58,968 nucleotides of DNA from Rhodospirillaceae bacterium (lineage in GTDB: Bacteria; Pseudomonadota; Alphaproteobacteria; Rhodospirillales; Casp-alpha2). Below are positions 26,182-34,235 of the stretch, one piece after another. Each line of letters opens with the position of its first letter. Positions within the stretch are counted from its first letter, which is position 1. The DNA is taken from the NCBI GenBank assembly GCA_002706405.1, contig PALN01000065.1, positions 1 to 58,968 on the forward strand. The letters run 5' to 3'. The notes under the pieces are model-generated. The model saw nothing but the letters and a program-made list of their open reading frames with translations, had not been told where the DNA came from and searched no databases. The translations under genes and the position numbers were made by a program.

Positions 26182-28719
26182 ATGGGCGTCGTCCTTGCCT
26201 GGCGTCTGGCCTGGCGTGATCTGGTCGGCGGACCCGGCGGGGTTCTGCGCGGGCTGGGGATCTTCCTGGCCTGTCTGGTTCTGGGCGTGGCGGCGATCGC
26301 CGCCGTGGGCTCCCTGTCCCGATCCTTCGTCGCCGGGCTGGACCGCGACGGCACGAAATTGCTGGGCGGCGATGTCGACCTGCGCCTGACCCATCGCCCC
26401 GCCGATGGGGCGCAGCTGGCCTATCTCAAAGACAAATCCCGGGCGCACTCCGACACCGTCGAAATGCGCACCATGGCGCGCCCGCTCGACCCGCAGGCCC
26501 GGCGCTCCCTCGCCGAACTGAAGGCCGTGGACGATGCCTATCCGCTGACCGGCACATTGGTCACGGAGCCGGCCCTGCCGCTGGGCAAGATTCTCGAAAA
26601 CCGCGGCGGCACCTGGGGGGCGGCCGTGGACGGCAACCTGCTGACCCGTCTGGGCGCCAAGACCGGCGACCGGGTCCGCGTGGGCGAAGCCGAATTCCAG
26701 ATCCGCGCCGTCATCAAGAAAGAGCCCGACCGGGTCGCCAGCGTGTTTTCCTTCGGCCCCCGCTTCATGGTGTCCCTGGACGCCCTGCCCGCCACCGGGC
26801 TGGTGCAGCCGGGCAGCCAGATCCGTTATCACCACCGGGTGATGCTGCCGCAGGGCACCAATGTCCCCGCCTTCATCGAAGATTTGAACGACCAATTCCC
26901 CGACGCCGGCTGGCGCATCCGCGCCTCGGACGAGGCCGCGCCCGGCGTGCGCCGCTTCGTCGAACGCCTGACCTTGTTCATGGGCTTCGTCGGGCTGACG
27001 GTTCTTTTGGTCGGCGGCATCGGCATCACCAATGCCGTGGCCGGATATTTGGACCAGCGGGCGCCGACCATCGCGACCCTGAAATGCCTGGGCGCCCCCG
27101 GCCGGCTGATCTTCACCATCTATTTGATCCAGATCCTGATCCTGGCGATCGGCGGGGTGATCCTTGGCCTGATCCTGGGCGCGGTCTTGCCCTGGCTGGG
27201 CGTGGTCGCCTTTGGGAGGCTGCTGCCCGTGGCCCCCGAGCCCGGCCTCTTTCCCGCCGCCCTGGCGACGGCGGCGGCCTTCGGCGTGCTGTCGGCGGCG
27301 ACCTTCGCGCTGTGGCCCCTGGCCCGCGCGCGGGAAGTTCGGGCCGGCGACCTGTTCCGCGACCGGGTCGCCCCCGCCCATCGCCGCCCCAGGGCCGTGT
27401 ACCTTGTGCTCATGGCGCTGGGCGTGGCCGCGCTCGCGGTGCTGACCGTCGCCACGGCGGCGGACCGCGGGTTCGCCTATTGGTTCGTCGGCGGGGCGAT
27501 CCTGTTCCTGGTCGTCCTGCGCGGCGCTGCCTGGGCCGTGGGCCGCATGGCGCGGGCGTGGACGCGCCCGCCGGGGGCAAGGCTGCGTTTGGTCATCGCC
27601 AATCTTGGTCGGCCCGACAGCATGGTGCCCAGCGTGGTGACCTCCCTGGGCCTGGGCCTGGCCGTGCTGGTCGCCGTTGCCCTGATCGACGCCAACATGA
27701 CCCGCCAGGTTACCGAACGCCTGCCGGAACAGGCGCCGGCATTTTTCTTCCTGGATATCCAACCGGACCAGGTCGCCGAGTTCGACGCCGCCGTGATGGC
27801 CGTGCCCGGCGCGGCCCACCTGCAGCGGGTGCCCAGCTTGCGCGGGCGCATCACCCATATCAACGGCACACCCGTGGACGAGATCGAGATCGCCCCCGAC
27901 AGCCAATGGGCGATCCGGGGCGACCGTGCCCTGACCTATGCGTCGGTTCGGCCCGACGCCAGCGAGATCACGGCCGGCGAGTGGTGGCCCCAAGATTACG
28001 CCGGCCCGCCGCTGATTTCGCTCGACGCCAATCTGGCCCGGGGCTTCGGCATCGGCTTGGGCGATACCCTGACCCTGAACATCCTGGGACGGCCGGTCAC
28101 CGCCACCGTCGCCAGCCTGCGCCGCATCGACTGGCGCTCGCTGCGCTTCGACTTCGCCATCATCTTCGCCCCCGGCACCCTGGAGGGTGCGCCCCACAGC
28201 CATATCGCCGCGGTCGAAGCCCCGCCCGCCGCCGAGGACGCCATCGAACGCACGGTCGCCGACAAGTTCCTTAACGTCTCGGCCATCCGCGTGCGCGAGG
28301 CCCTGGATGCGGCCGCGCGCATCATGGAAGGCGTGAGCTGGGCCGTGCGCGGCGTCGCCGCCATCACCATCGCGGCGGGCGCCCTGGTTCTGGCCGGGAC
28401 CATCGCCGCCGGGCACCGGCGCCGGGTCTACGACGCCGTGGTGTTCAAGGTCCTGGGCGCCGGGCGTCGCCGGGTGCTGGGCGGCTATCTGCTGGAATAC
28501 GGCGCGCTCGGCCTGCTGACGGCGGTGATCGGCGGCGCCGTGGGCACGGCGGCGGCCTGGGGCATCGTCGTCCATCTGATGAAAAGCGACTGGGCCTTCG
28601 ACACCACGGCCGCCCTGACCACGGCCGCGTTCTGTCTGGCCGTGACCCTGGTCATGGGATTGTTCGGGACCTGGCGGGCCATGGGCCAGAAGGCCATGCC
28701 GCATCTGCGCAACCAGTAA
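26182..28719 (+). CDS. ABC transporter permease, YbbP-like with two FtsX domains
   Basis: An 845-residue membrane protein: one N-terminal helix (LGIFLACLVLGVAAIAAVG), a large periplasmic MacB_PCD-like domain, FtsX three-helix domain 1 around residues 260-400 (RRFVERLTLFMGFVGLTVLL), a second soluble domain, and FtsX domain 2 at the C-terminus (GVAAITIAAGALVLAGTIAA to the end). The first FtsX domain and inner core are separated by a middle pair of helices (VYLVLMALGVAAL). Length and domain order match YbbP. It partners the preceding ATPase. ATG 26182 is at the start of the first helix. The gene is followed by 176 bases with a promoter for the next gene. Confidence 0.92.
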   Translation: MGVVLAWRLAWRDLVGGPGGVLRGLGIFLACLVLGVAAIAAVGSLSRSFVAGLDRDGTKLLGGDVDLRLTHRPADGAQLAYLKDKSRAHSDTVEMRTMARPLDPQARRSLAELKAVDDAYPLTGTLVTEPALPLGKILENRGGTWGAAVDGNLLTRLGAKTGDRVRVGEAEFQIRAVIKKEPDRVASVFSFGPRFMVSLDALPATGLVQPGSQIRYHHRVMLPQGTNVPAFIEDLNDQFPDAGWRIRASDEAAPGVRRFVERLTLFMGFVGLTVLLVGGIGITNAVAGYLDQRAPTIATLKCLGAPGRLIFTIYLIQILILAIGGVILGLILGAVLPWLGVVAFGRLLPVAPEPGLFPAALATAAAFGVLSAATFALWPLARAREVRAGDLFRDRVAPAHRRPRAVYLVLMALGVAALAVLTVATAADRGFAYWFVGGAILFLVVLRGAAWAVGRMARAWTRPPGARLRLVIANLGRPDSMVPSVVTSLGLGLAVLVAVALIDANMTRQVTERLPEQAPAFFFLDIQPDQVAEFDAAVMAVPGAAHLQRVPSLRGRITHINGTPVDEIEIAPDSQWAIRGDRALTYASVRPDASEITAGEWWPQDYAGPPLISLDANLARGFGIGLGDTLTLNILGRPVTATVASLRRIDWRSLRFDFAIIFAPGTLEGAPHSHIAAVEAPPAAEDAIERTVADKFLNVSAIRVREALDAAARIMEGVSWAVRGVAAITIAAGALVLAGTIAAGHRRRVYDAVVFKVLGAGRRRVLGGYLLEYGALGLLTAVIGGAVGTAAAWGIVVHLMKSDWAFDTTAALTTAAFCLAVTLVMGLFGTWRAMGQKAMPHLRNQ

Positions 28720-28774
28720 CGGGCCCGCGGCGGAAAAATCGTACGTAAAACCGCGTACCCACCCCCGGAACCAG

Positions 28775-28804
28775 TTGAATTTCCGGGATTCGCTGCCATA
28801 TTAG
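28775..28804 (+). promoter_or_regulatory. Candidate sigma-70 promoter of the BI-1 gene
   Basis: TTGAAT at 28775-28780, 18 bases, then TATTAG at 28799-28804. A predicted start near 28811 gives an 85-base leader before ATG 28896. Confidence 0.5.
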
Positions 28805-28895
28805 GGACAGGGAATTTCACAGGTTTCACCGGGCAGGGCCGCCAACCTCACAAGGACGGCCACCCGACTAGGGAAGTGTACAAAGGAGAACATCA

Positions 28896-29630
28896 ATGGC
28901 TATGGGTCAGAACGACAGGTTCCGGCTGCAGACCGCGCGCATGGACCATGCGCAGGCCGCTGCCGCCGGTATCGACGTCGGCCTGCGCAGCTACATGCTG
29001 CGCGTCTACAACTACATGTGTATCGGTCTGGCGCTCACGGGTGCGGTGGCCTTCGCCGCCTCGACCTCGGCGGACGTGATGAACCTGATTCACGGTACGG
29101 CGCTGCGCTGGGTCGTCATGCTGGCGCCGCTCGGCTTCGTGTTCTACCTGTCGGCGCGCATCCATTCCATGCGGGCCGCGACGGCGCAGACCGTGTTCTG
29201 GGTCTATGCGGGGCTGATGGGCCTGTCCCTCAGCTACATCTTCCTAGCGTTCACCGGCGAAAGCATCGTCCGGGTGTTCTTCATCACCTCGGCCGCGTTC
29301 GCAGGCCTGTCGCTCTACGGCTATACGACCAAGAAGGACCTGTCCGGTTTCGGCACCTTCCTGATCATGGGCGTGATCGGCATCCTGATCGCCTCGGTCG
29401 TCAACATCTTCCTGGAATCCTCCGCGCTTCACTTCGCGATCTCGGTCCTTGGCGTGCTGATCTTCGCCGGCCTGACCGCCTATGACACGCAGCGGATCAA
29501 GGCGATCTACGCCGAAGGCGACCATTCGGAAACGCATGAGAAGAAGGCCATCATGGGCGCTTTGACGCTCTATCTGGACTTCATCAACATGTTCATCTTC
29601 ATGCTGCAGTTCTTCGGCAACCGCGAATAG
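28896..29630 (+). CDS. Bax inhibitor-1/YccA-family membrane protein
   Basis: A 244-residue protein with seven hydrophobic segments after a hydrophilic N-terminus (about residues 1-30). Typical BI-1 motifs are present: LRVYNYMCIGLALTGAVAF, FYLSARIHSMRAATAQ, FFITSAAFAGLSLYGYTTKK, ILIFAGLTAYDTQRIK-like with the conserved Asp, and LYLDFINMFIFMLQFFG at the end. Bacterial homologues are pH-sensitive calcium leak channels or regulators of membrane proteases. AAAGGAGAAC precedes ATG 28896, and a strong terminator follows, so the gene appears monocistronic. Confidence 0.95.
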   Translation: MAMGQNDRFRLQTARMDHAQAAAAGIDVGLRSYMLRVYNYMCIGLALTGAVAFAASTSADVMNLIHGTALRWVVMLAPLGFVFYLSARIHSMRAATAQTVFWVYAGLMGLSLSYIFLAFTGESIVRVFFITSAAFAGLSLYGYTTKKDLSGFGTFLIMGVIGILIASVVNIFLESSALHFAISVLGVLIFAGLTAYDTQRIKAIYAEGDHSETHEKKAIMGALTLYLDFINMFIFMLQFFGNRE

Positions 29631-29640
29631 CCGAACCGCA

Positions 29641-29656
29641 TTCCCCCAAGGGGGAA
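29641..29656 (+). other. Short perfect hairpin before the terminator
   Basis: TTCCCCC and GGGGGAA form a perfect seven-pair stem with an AA gap, 10 bases after the BI-1 stop. It directly precedes the intrinsic terminator and may protect the 3' end of the mRNA. Confidence 0.5.
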
Positions 29657-29659
29657 TCG

Positions 29660-29698
29660 AAAACCGCCCGGCGGCGCCAAGCCCCCGGGCGGTTTTTT
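29660..29698 (+). terminator. Intrinsic terminator of the BI-1 gene
   Basis: AAAACCGCCCGG at 29660-29671 pairs fully with CCGGGCGGTTTT at 29685-29696, followed by T to 29698. The symmetric A/T flanks make it usable from both strands, also for the convergent hydroxyacid dehydrogenase gene. Confidence 0.9.
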
Positions 29699-29717
29699 CA
29701 TGCCCGTCGCGACCGGA

Positions 29718-30695
29718 TCAAGCCAGCCGGTCGACCGGTTCCTCGCCCCGGAAAAAGGCGTCCAGATTATCCAGCGCGCGAAAGCCCATGGCGTTGCGGG
29801 TTTCCACCGTCGCACTGCCGATATGCGGCAGGATGAACGCGTTCTTGGTCATGAAGTAACGCTTGTCCACGTCCGGTTCACCCGCGAACACGTCGAGCCC
29901 GGCGGCCGCGATGCGCCCGGATTCCAGGGCCGGGATCAGGGCGTCGTCGTCGATGATGTCGCCCCTGGCCGTGTTCACGATGATGGCCCCTTCGGGCATC
30001 AGGGCGATGCCGTCGGTGTTGATCAGATGGCGCGTCTCGGGCGTCGATTCGCAATGGATCGACAGGAACTGTGAGACCTTGAGCAAGGATTGCGGCGTGT
30101 CGTGATAGACCGCGCCCTGTTCCAGGTCCGGCGTGAGGCGGGAGCGGTTGTGGTAGTGGATGGTCATGCCCATGGCCCGGGCCCGGGCCGCCGCCGCGCG
30201 CCCGATGCGACCCATGCCGAGGATCCCCAGCACCTTGCCCTGGGCCCCGGTGCCGAGGAACTGGGTCGGCTTCCAGCCGCCGATCTTCAGCCAATTATCG
30301 CCCGTAATCATCTCAAACGCTTCACGCGCCCGGCGGGAGGCCGCCAGCAGCAGCAGGATGGTGATATCGGCCACGGCCTCGGTCAGTACGTCCGGCGTGT
30401 TGGAGACGACCAGGCCGCGGGCCTTGGCGGCGTCGAGGTCGATATGCTCATAACCCACGGAAAAGGTCGCCAACATGCGCACGTTCGCCGGCAGACCCTG
30501 GATGACTTCGGCCGGGTATTTGGTGCGGGCACTGGTCAGGATCGCGTCGACCTCGCCCGCCCGGGCGATGACGTCGGCGCCGGACCAATTGGCGTCCTCC
30601 GAATTGACGATGCAGTCATAGTCGCGGGCGGCGCGGTCCATGACGTCTTGCGGGAAGATGCGGGCAACCAGAAGGCGTGGCTTGTTGTTGGGCAT
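29718..30695 (-). CDS. D-2-hydroxyacid dehydrogenase (glyoxylate/hydroxypyruvate reductase type)
   Basis: A 325-residue enzyme with a Rossmann loop VLGILGMGRIGRAAA and the catalytic trio Arg in VNTARGD, Glu in FAGEPDV and His in LPHIGSAT. The spacing fits glycerate/glyoxylate/hydroxypyruvate reductases; the SVGYEHIDL segment is typical. It uses NAD(P)H to reduce 2-oxo acids in the cytoplasm. The cofactor-specificity residue after the second strand (HNRSR) suggests NADPH. GGGAGGA precedes ATG 30695. It is 42 bases downstream of an SDR gene on the same strand and likely forms a unit with it. Confidence 0.93.
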   Translation of the reverse strand: MPNNKPRLLVARIFPQDVMDRAARDYDCIVNSEDANWSGADVIARAGEVDAILTSARTKYPAEVIQGLPANVRMLATFSVGYEHIDLDAAKARGLVVSNTPDVLTEAVADITILLLLAASRRAREAFEMITGDNWLKIGGWKPTQFLGTGAQGKVLGILGMGRIGRAAAARARAMGMTIHYHNRSRLTPDLEQGAVYHDTPQSLLKVSQFLSIHCESTPETRHLINTDGIALMPEGAIIVNTARGDIIDDDALIPALESGRIAAAGLDVFAGEPDVDKRYFMTKNAFILPHIGSATVETRNAMGFRALDNLDAFFRGEEPVDRLA

Positions 30696-30737
30696 GGGTG
30701 TGGATCCTCCCGTTTTTGAATTTTTGGCGGCGGATGC

Positions 30738-31478
30738 CTAGATGCAGCGCCCGCCGTCGACCTCAAGACAGACGCCGGTCAGGAACTCGGCTTCGTCCGA
30801 AGCCAGGAACAGGGCCGCGTTGGCGACGTCCTGAGGCGTCGACATGCGGCCCAAGGGAATAGTGGTGTTGAACTGGGCGCGCAGGTCCGGGCTGTCGCCG
30901 CCCATGAAGTCGGCGGTCAACCCCGTCGCCCCCAGCACGGGGTTGATCGCGCAGACGCGGATCTTGTCCGCCGCCAGTTCCCCCGCCATGGACTTGGTCA
31001 GCGTGATGACCGCTCCCTTGGAGCCGTTGTACCAGGTCAGGCCCGGGCGCGGGCGCACACCGGCGGTGGACGCCGTGTTCAGGATCACGCCGCCGCCCTG
31101 GGCCCGCATCTGCGGCACGGCATGGATCGCCGCCAGATAGATGCTCTTCACGTTGACGGCAAAGATGCGGTCGAAATCGGCCTCGCTGACGCTCAGCATG
31201 GGGCCCCGCTTCTGCGCGATGCCCGCATTGTTGACCAGGATGTCGAGGCGGCCGTGCCAGCTGACCGTGGCCGCGACCATGGCCTTGACCTGGTCGCTGT
31301 TCGAAACATCGCATTGGAAGGAACGGGCCTGGATGTCCTTAGCGACCCGCTCGGCCGCCGCACCGTCGATATCGGCGACGACGACCTTCGCCCCCTCCTC
31401 GGCGAAGCGATGCACGATGCCTTCGCCAAAACCCGATCCGGCGCCCGTAACCAGCGCCACTTTATCCTTAAGCCGCAT
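30738..31478 (-). CDS. Short-chain dehydrogenase/reductase (SDR)
   Basis: A 246-residue classical SDR. TGAGSGFGEGI binds the dinucleotide, DIDG after the second strand favours NAD(H), NNAGIAQ is the structural motif, and the catalytic set is Ser in TASTAG, Tyr and Lys in WYNGSKGA. NPVLGATGL and the C-terminal FLTGVCLEVDGG complete the pattern. The substrate is unknown; 3-oxoacyl or sugar-type alcohols are possible. AGGAAC lies upstream of ATG 31478; the open frame to 31646 is not homologous. It precedes the hydroxyacid dehydrogenase, so an operon for oxidation/reduction of hydroxy acids is plausible. Confidence 0.93.
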   Translation of the reverse strand: MRLKDKVALVTGAGSGFGEGIVHRFAEEGAKVVVADIDGAAAERVAKDIQARSFQCDVSNSDQVKAMVAATVSWHGRLDILVNNAGIAQKRGPMLSVSEADFDRIFAVNVKSIYLAAIHAVPQMRAQGGGVILNTASTAGVRPRPGLTWYNGSKGAVITLTKSMAGELAADKIRVCAINPVLGATGLTADFMGGDSPDLRAQFNTTIPLGRMSTPQDVANAALFLASDEAEFLTGVCLEVDGGRCI

Positions 31479-31674
31479 GTTCTGTTCCTGAGTGGTGTTG
31501 GCCCGCGGCTGCCGCATGGCAGGCAAGCCCGTGTGAATATCTTGGCCGGCATGAGGCCATAACGGCCGGAGTGCCTCAAGAAAAAATGCCCGGCCCGGCA
31601 GTGGAATCCGATGAGGGTCGCCCGGTTTTTCATTCCGGGGGCGCACCAGTTCCGGTCCGGGCGAATGGCCGAGA

Positions 31675-32334
31675 TCAGGCGGCGCCGCGCTTCAGAATGT
31701 CCATGGCGCTGTTCAATTGGCTCATGCGTCGGTGGTCGCCGTGGGGGCTGTCCGGATGGTGGATGGTTGCCAGCATGCGGAACCGTGCGCGCAACGTCTC
31801 GCCGTCGGGGATGCGGCCCGGCGGAAAGCCCAGGACGTAAAGCGCGTCCTCGCGCGAGCGCACGCCGTCGTTCAAGGGATCGAAGGAAAGCACCGAAACG
31901 ATCGTGCGCAGGCGGAGGATTTCCTCGGGATCGACGACCTCGCGCCCGGTCGTCTCCTGCGGCGCCTCGGCGTCATCGGAAGATTGCAGCCGCACTTGGG
32001 TTTCCCCCTGATCCAGGGCGAGCGCGATGGCCAGGGCGCGGCGCATGAATTCGACCTCGAACCCCGGCGCCATGCGCACCTGCAGACGCGGCTTGCGGCG
32101 CCACGGTCGGCCCTTGGCCGTCCCGGACTTGAGGATGACCGTTTCGCGGTCGTGCTGGTCCGGCTCGCCCGGATCGGGGAATTCTTCGATGACGTTTTGC
32201 GGAACGACCAGCAGCACCGAGCGCGCCAAATCGCCCACGTTGACCCGCCGCTTGGCCGCCAGATCCATCACCGCGTCGCGGAATGCCGACGCACATGGAA
32301 TGGTATAGGAATGTTTTTTGAAGTCCTGGGTCAT
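31675..32334 (-). CDS. J-domain protein with an uncharacterised N-terminal region
   Basis: A 219-residue protein. The last 60 residues are a DnaJ-type domain: DALYVLGFPPGRIPD, RARFRMLATIHHPD with the HPD motif, and QLNSAMDILKR. Residues 1-140 do not belong to a standard DnaJ; they include TIPCASAFRDAVMDLAAKRR and a basic RPWRRKPRLQVRM strand followed by a helix EVEFMRRALAIALAL. J domains stimulate DnaK, so this may deliver a specific client. No zinc-finger or G/F region exists. ATG 32334 gives the full conserved length; the ribosome-binding site is weak. Confidence 0.8.
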   Translation of the reverse strand: MTQDFKKHSYTIPCASAFRDAVMDLAAKRRVNVGDLARSVLLVVPQNVIEEFPDPGEPDQHDRETVILKSGTAKGRPWRRKPRLQVRMAPGFEVEFMRRALAIALALDQGETQVRLQSSDDAEAPQETTGREVVDPEEILRLRTIVSVLSFDPLNDGVRSREDALYVLGFPPGRIPDGETLRARFRMLATIHHPDSPHGDHRRMSQLNSAMDILKRGAA

Positions 32335-32592
32335 TGCCTTGCCCCATGTCTGTCCGATGCCGACGGCAGGTCCGCATCGTCCCGATTGACCCCCGGCCCG
32401 CCCGCGCCATGGCCGGTACCGGCGCCGGAGGGCGGGTCTTCGCGGGCCGGTCCATACCCGTGATGCAATGAATTTACCCGCTCGCCGGCACGACGCAACT
32501 GCTATCGTTGTTAAACGGCCCCCTGCCGGTCAAGACACCGCCGACCAAGCTCTTGAGCGTCAACAGGTTCAGGTCCGAATCCAAGGTAATTG

Positions 32593-32622
32593 TTGAGGTA
32601 AATTGGTTAATGAATTGATAAT
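32593..32622 (+). promoter_or_regulatory. Promoter of candidate small RNA 1
   Basis: TTGAGG at 32593-32598, 18 bases, then GATAAT at 32617-32622, which differs from the -10 consensus at one base. The predicted start is near 32629. AATTG occurs three times at 12-13 base spacing across this promoter and could be a regulator half-site. Confidence 0.5.
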
Positions 32623-32628
32623 TCAGAA

Positions 32629-32774
32629 ATTAATCCGGGCCGCGCTGGGGCGGCCTTACCGCCGCCCCAGCCGCCGCGCCGCCCCGCGCACCCCCTGAAA
32701 AGGCCCTCATCCCGCCCAAAATCGTTCCGCAACTGAGGCGGATCGGTCCAATTGCAACTACCCGCGTAGTTTTT
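32629..32774 (+). ncRNA. Candidate small RNA with an 11-bp stem
   Basis: The start is inferred from the promoter at 32593-32622. GCTGGGGCGGC (32644-32654) and GCCGCCCCAGC (32661-32671) make a perfect 11-pair stem with loop CTTACC. A terminator-like stem AACTAC/GTAGTT at 32756-32771 with loop CCGC is followed by T to 32774. No good reading frame with a ribosome-binding site lies inside. The terminator stem is only six pairs, mostly A-T, so the 3' end is uncertain. No known RNA family is recognised. Confidence 0.4.
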
Positions 32775-33042
32775 CGGATCGATTCGCCTGTCCGGCAGCA
32801 GTGCCATTAACCATTAAAATTCAACGAGATAAGGCCCTGTACTCAGGTTTTACCGAGGATCATGAACGCGCGGAGATTGGCCGCCACCGCTGATTTTGCT
32901 AAACTGTCGGTGATTGATCTCCTGGGTTGCCCAAGGATCGGGCCACCCCGCGTCATCCCGGACCGCACACAGAACGGGCTGCGGCCGCCAGAACGGAACG
33001 CCCCTTCGGATGTCCCGCCGGGGGCGGCTCCCGGGAATGCCC

Positions 33043-33777
33043 ATGGCCACGGACATCAGCGCCGCCACGGCGGCTCATCTGAACCTGTCGGGCGGGCGCG
33101 CCGTCACCCAGGCGCGGACGGCGCTCAATATCGAGCGGTCGGCCATACGGACCCCTTCCCGACCAACGCCCGATTCTTTCGGCCTGTCGCTCGATGCGCG
33201 CCGGGGCATCACCTTGAGCGCCGTCGACGCAGAGACCGCCGTCAGCCGGGCCACGGCGGCCGGCACGGAGATCCGCAACCAACTGCGCACCCTGGAACAG
33301 CAGCTGACGACGGCGATGAACGGTAGCTTGGTTTCCCCCCGGACGGCGCTTCTGATCGACGAGACGCGGGTGTCGCGGCTGAACATCCACACCGCCGCCG
33401 GGCGCACGTTGACGGCCATCGATCGCCTGGTCGCGGGCGCCGAGACGGGGCGCGTCAATCTCATTTCCAGCGCCCAGGGCCGCGTGACCATTCAGACCAC
33501 GGAATTCGGCGGCCGGGTCACCGTGCGCGCCCTGCCACTGGACAGCCAGGGCCTGGATCTCACGGGCATCAGCGCCCTGACCGAGAGCCAGGCAACGGAA
33601 GCCCGGACCCGCGTACGCCTTGCCCTCCAGACCGTGGAAAGCCGGCTGTCGAGCCTGGCCGCCCTCGGCGGCACGCTGGAATTCCGAAGCGGCACCGCCC
33701 AGCCCTTTGTCGAGATCGGCAACGAAGAGTTTTTCGCCGGCGCCGTGCGCGGACGGCTGGTCAATCTCCGCGCCTAG
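33043..33777 (+). CDS. Orphan flagellin-like protein
   Basis: A 244-residue protein. Its sequence follows the flagellin D1/D0 pattern: helix LSLDARRGITLSAVDAETA with SRATAAGTEIRNQL and LEQQLTTAMN (about 48-93), then a helix around SRLNIHTAAGRTLTAIDRLV. A beta part GRVNLISSAQGRVTIQTTEF leads into RALPLDSQGLDLTGISALT, and a C-terminal helix TEARTRVRLALQTVESRLSSL with LAALGGTLE is like the flagellin C-terminal D0/D1 helix. The usual N-terminal D0 helix is short or missing and 34 extra residues follow the C-terminal helix. No flagellar gene is nearby. ATG 33043 is chosen (33037 possible); neither start has a strong Shine-Dalgarno. The similarity is by pattern, so function is open. Confidence 0.55.
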   Translation: MATDISAATAAHLNLSGGRAVTQARTALNIERSAIRTPSRPTPDSFGLSLDARRGITLSAVDAETAVSRATAAGTEIRNQLRTLEQQLTTAMNGSLVSPRTALLIDETRVSRLNIHTAAGRTLTAIDRLVAGAETGRVNLISSAQGRVTIQTTEFGGRVTVRALPLDSQGLDLTGISALTESQATEARTRVRLALQTVESRLSSLAALGGTLEFRSGTAQPFVEIGNEEFFAGAVRGRLVNLRA

Positions 33778-33918
33778 GCGCGGCGATCCGGCCGACAAGT
33801 CATTTTTTCGACCCCAAGACGGATTTTTAATTTGAAATGCGGGTGACCGCCGCGTTACGTAGTGCGGCTGAGTGCTCTTTCGTTTCACCCCGTAGAAGAC
33901 CAAGAAACCCCTAGAACA

Positions 33919-34125
33919 ATGAAGAAGCGTCGCATCGACCTAGGCGCCCGTTTCGTGAAGGTGGACGAACCCCGCATGGTTTGGGTCGTCGCCGCCAACG
34001 GCAGCGAGCGCACGCCCGTTCCTCATTACGTTCTGGTCCGCGAAGATTCCCAGAATCGCCGCCGCACGCTGTCCGAAGCGGTGCTGCTGGACCGCAACTT
34101 CTACCGTCAGCTCCAAGAGCAGTAA
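33919..34125 (+). CDS. Small protein of unknown function, 68 residues
   Basis: A compact basic protein: RIDLGARFVKVDEPRMVW, a VVAANGSERTPVPHYVLVRED beta-type middle, and a helical C-terminus RRTLSEAVLLDRNFYRQLQ. No signal peptide, membrane helix, cysteine or named domain is seen. The codon usage is the GC-rich type of neighbouring genes and the composition is that of a folded protein, so it is probably real. A weak promoter-like TTGAAA/TTACGT pair lies at 33832-33860. I do not recognise the family. It directly precedes the candidate anti-SD small RNA. Confidence 0.7.
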   Translation: MKKRRIDLGARFVKVDEPRMVWVVAANGSERTPVPHYVLVREDSQNRRRTLSEAVLLDRNFYRQLQEQ

Positions 34126-34185
34126 CCGGCTCAGCCCGGCCCGCCGGCCCCTCTTCCCATCCGCGTTTAATTAAATTTTTCTGAA

Positions 34186-34229
34186 TGTGACTTTGGTCAC
34201 TGAATCAGACCAATCTGTCCGCTTATGAT
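34186..34229 (+). promoter_or_regulatory. CRP-type site and -10 box of the candidate small RNA
   Basis: TGTGA CTTTGG TCACT at 34186-34201 matches the CRP consensus TGTGA-N6-TCACA at nine of ten fixed bases. TATGAT at 34224-34229 is a good -10. If transcription starts near 34236, the site centre is at about -42.5, the class II activator position, and the -35 region is correspondingly poor (TGAATC). CRP/FNR-family regulators in alphaproteobacteria vary, so the exact activator is not fixed by sequence. Confidence 0.6.
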
Positions 34230-34235
34230 CGGGCC

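Larger units (their letters stand above)
32335..33042. other. 708-base intergenic region with two AT-rich patches
   Basis: No protein frame here looks coding. Bases 32575-32640 are strongly AT-rich and hold three AATTG repeats at 32588, 32601 and 32613, a sigma-70-like promoter at 32593-32622 and a perfect hairpin at 32644-32671. A second AT-rich patch at 32805-32830 lies before a Gln/Arg-poor, low-quality frame. The remaining sequence toward 33042 shows no recognised feature beyond open frames with noncoding composition. Confidence 0.7.

Noticed and set aside
32862..33326. A 154-residue frame beginning with MNARRLAATADFAKLS
   Set aside because: Arg/Gly/His-rich, no ribosome-binding site, and overlaps the flagellin-like gene in another frame.
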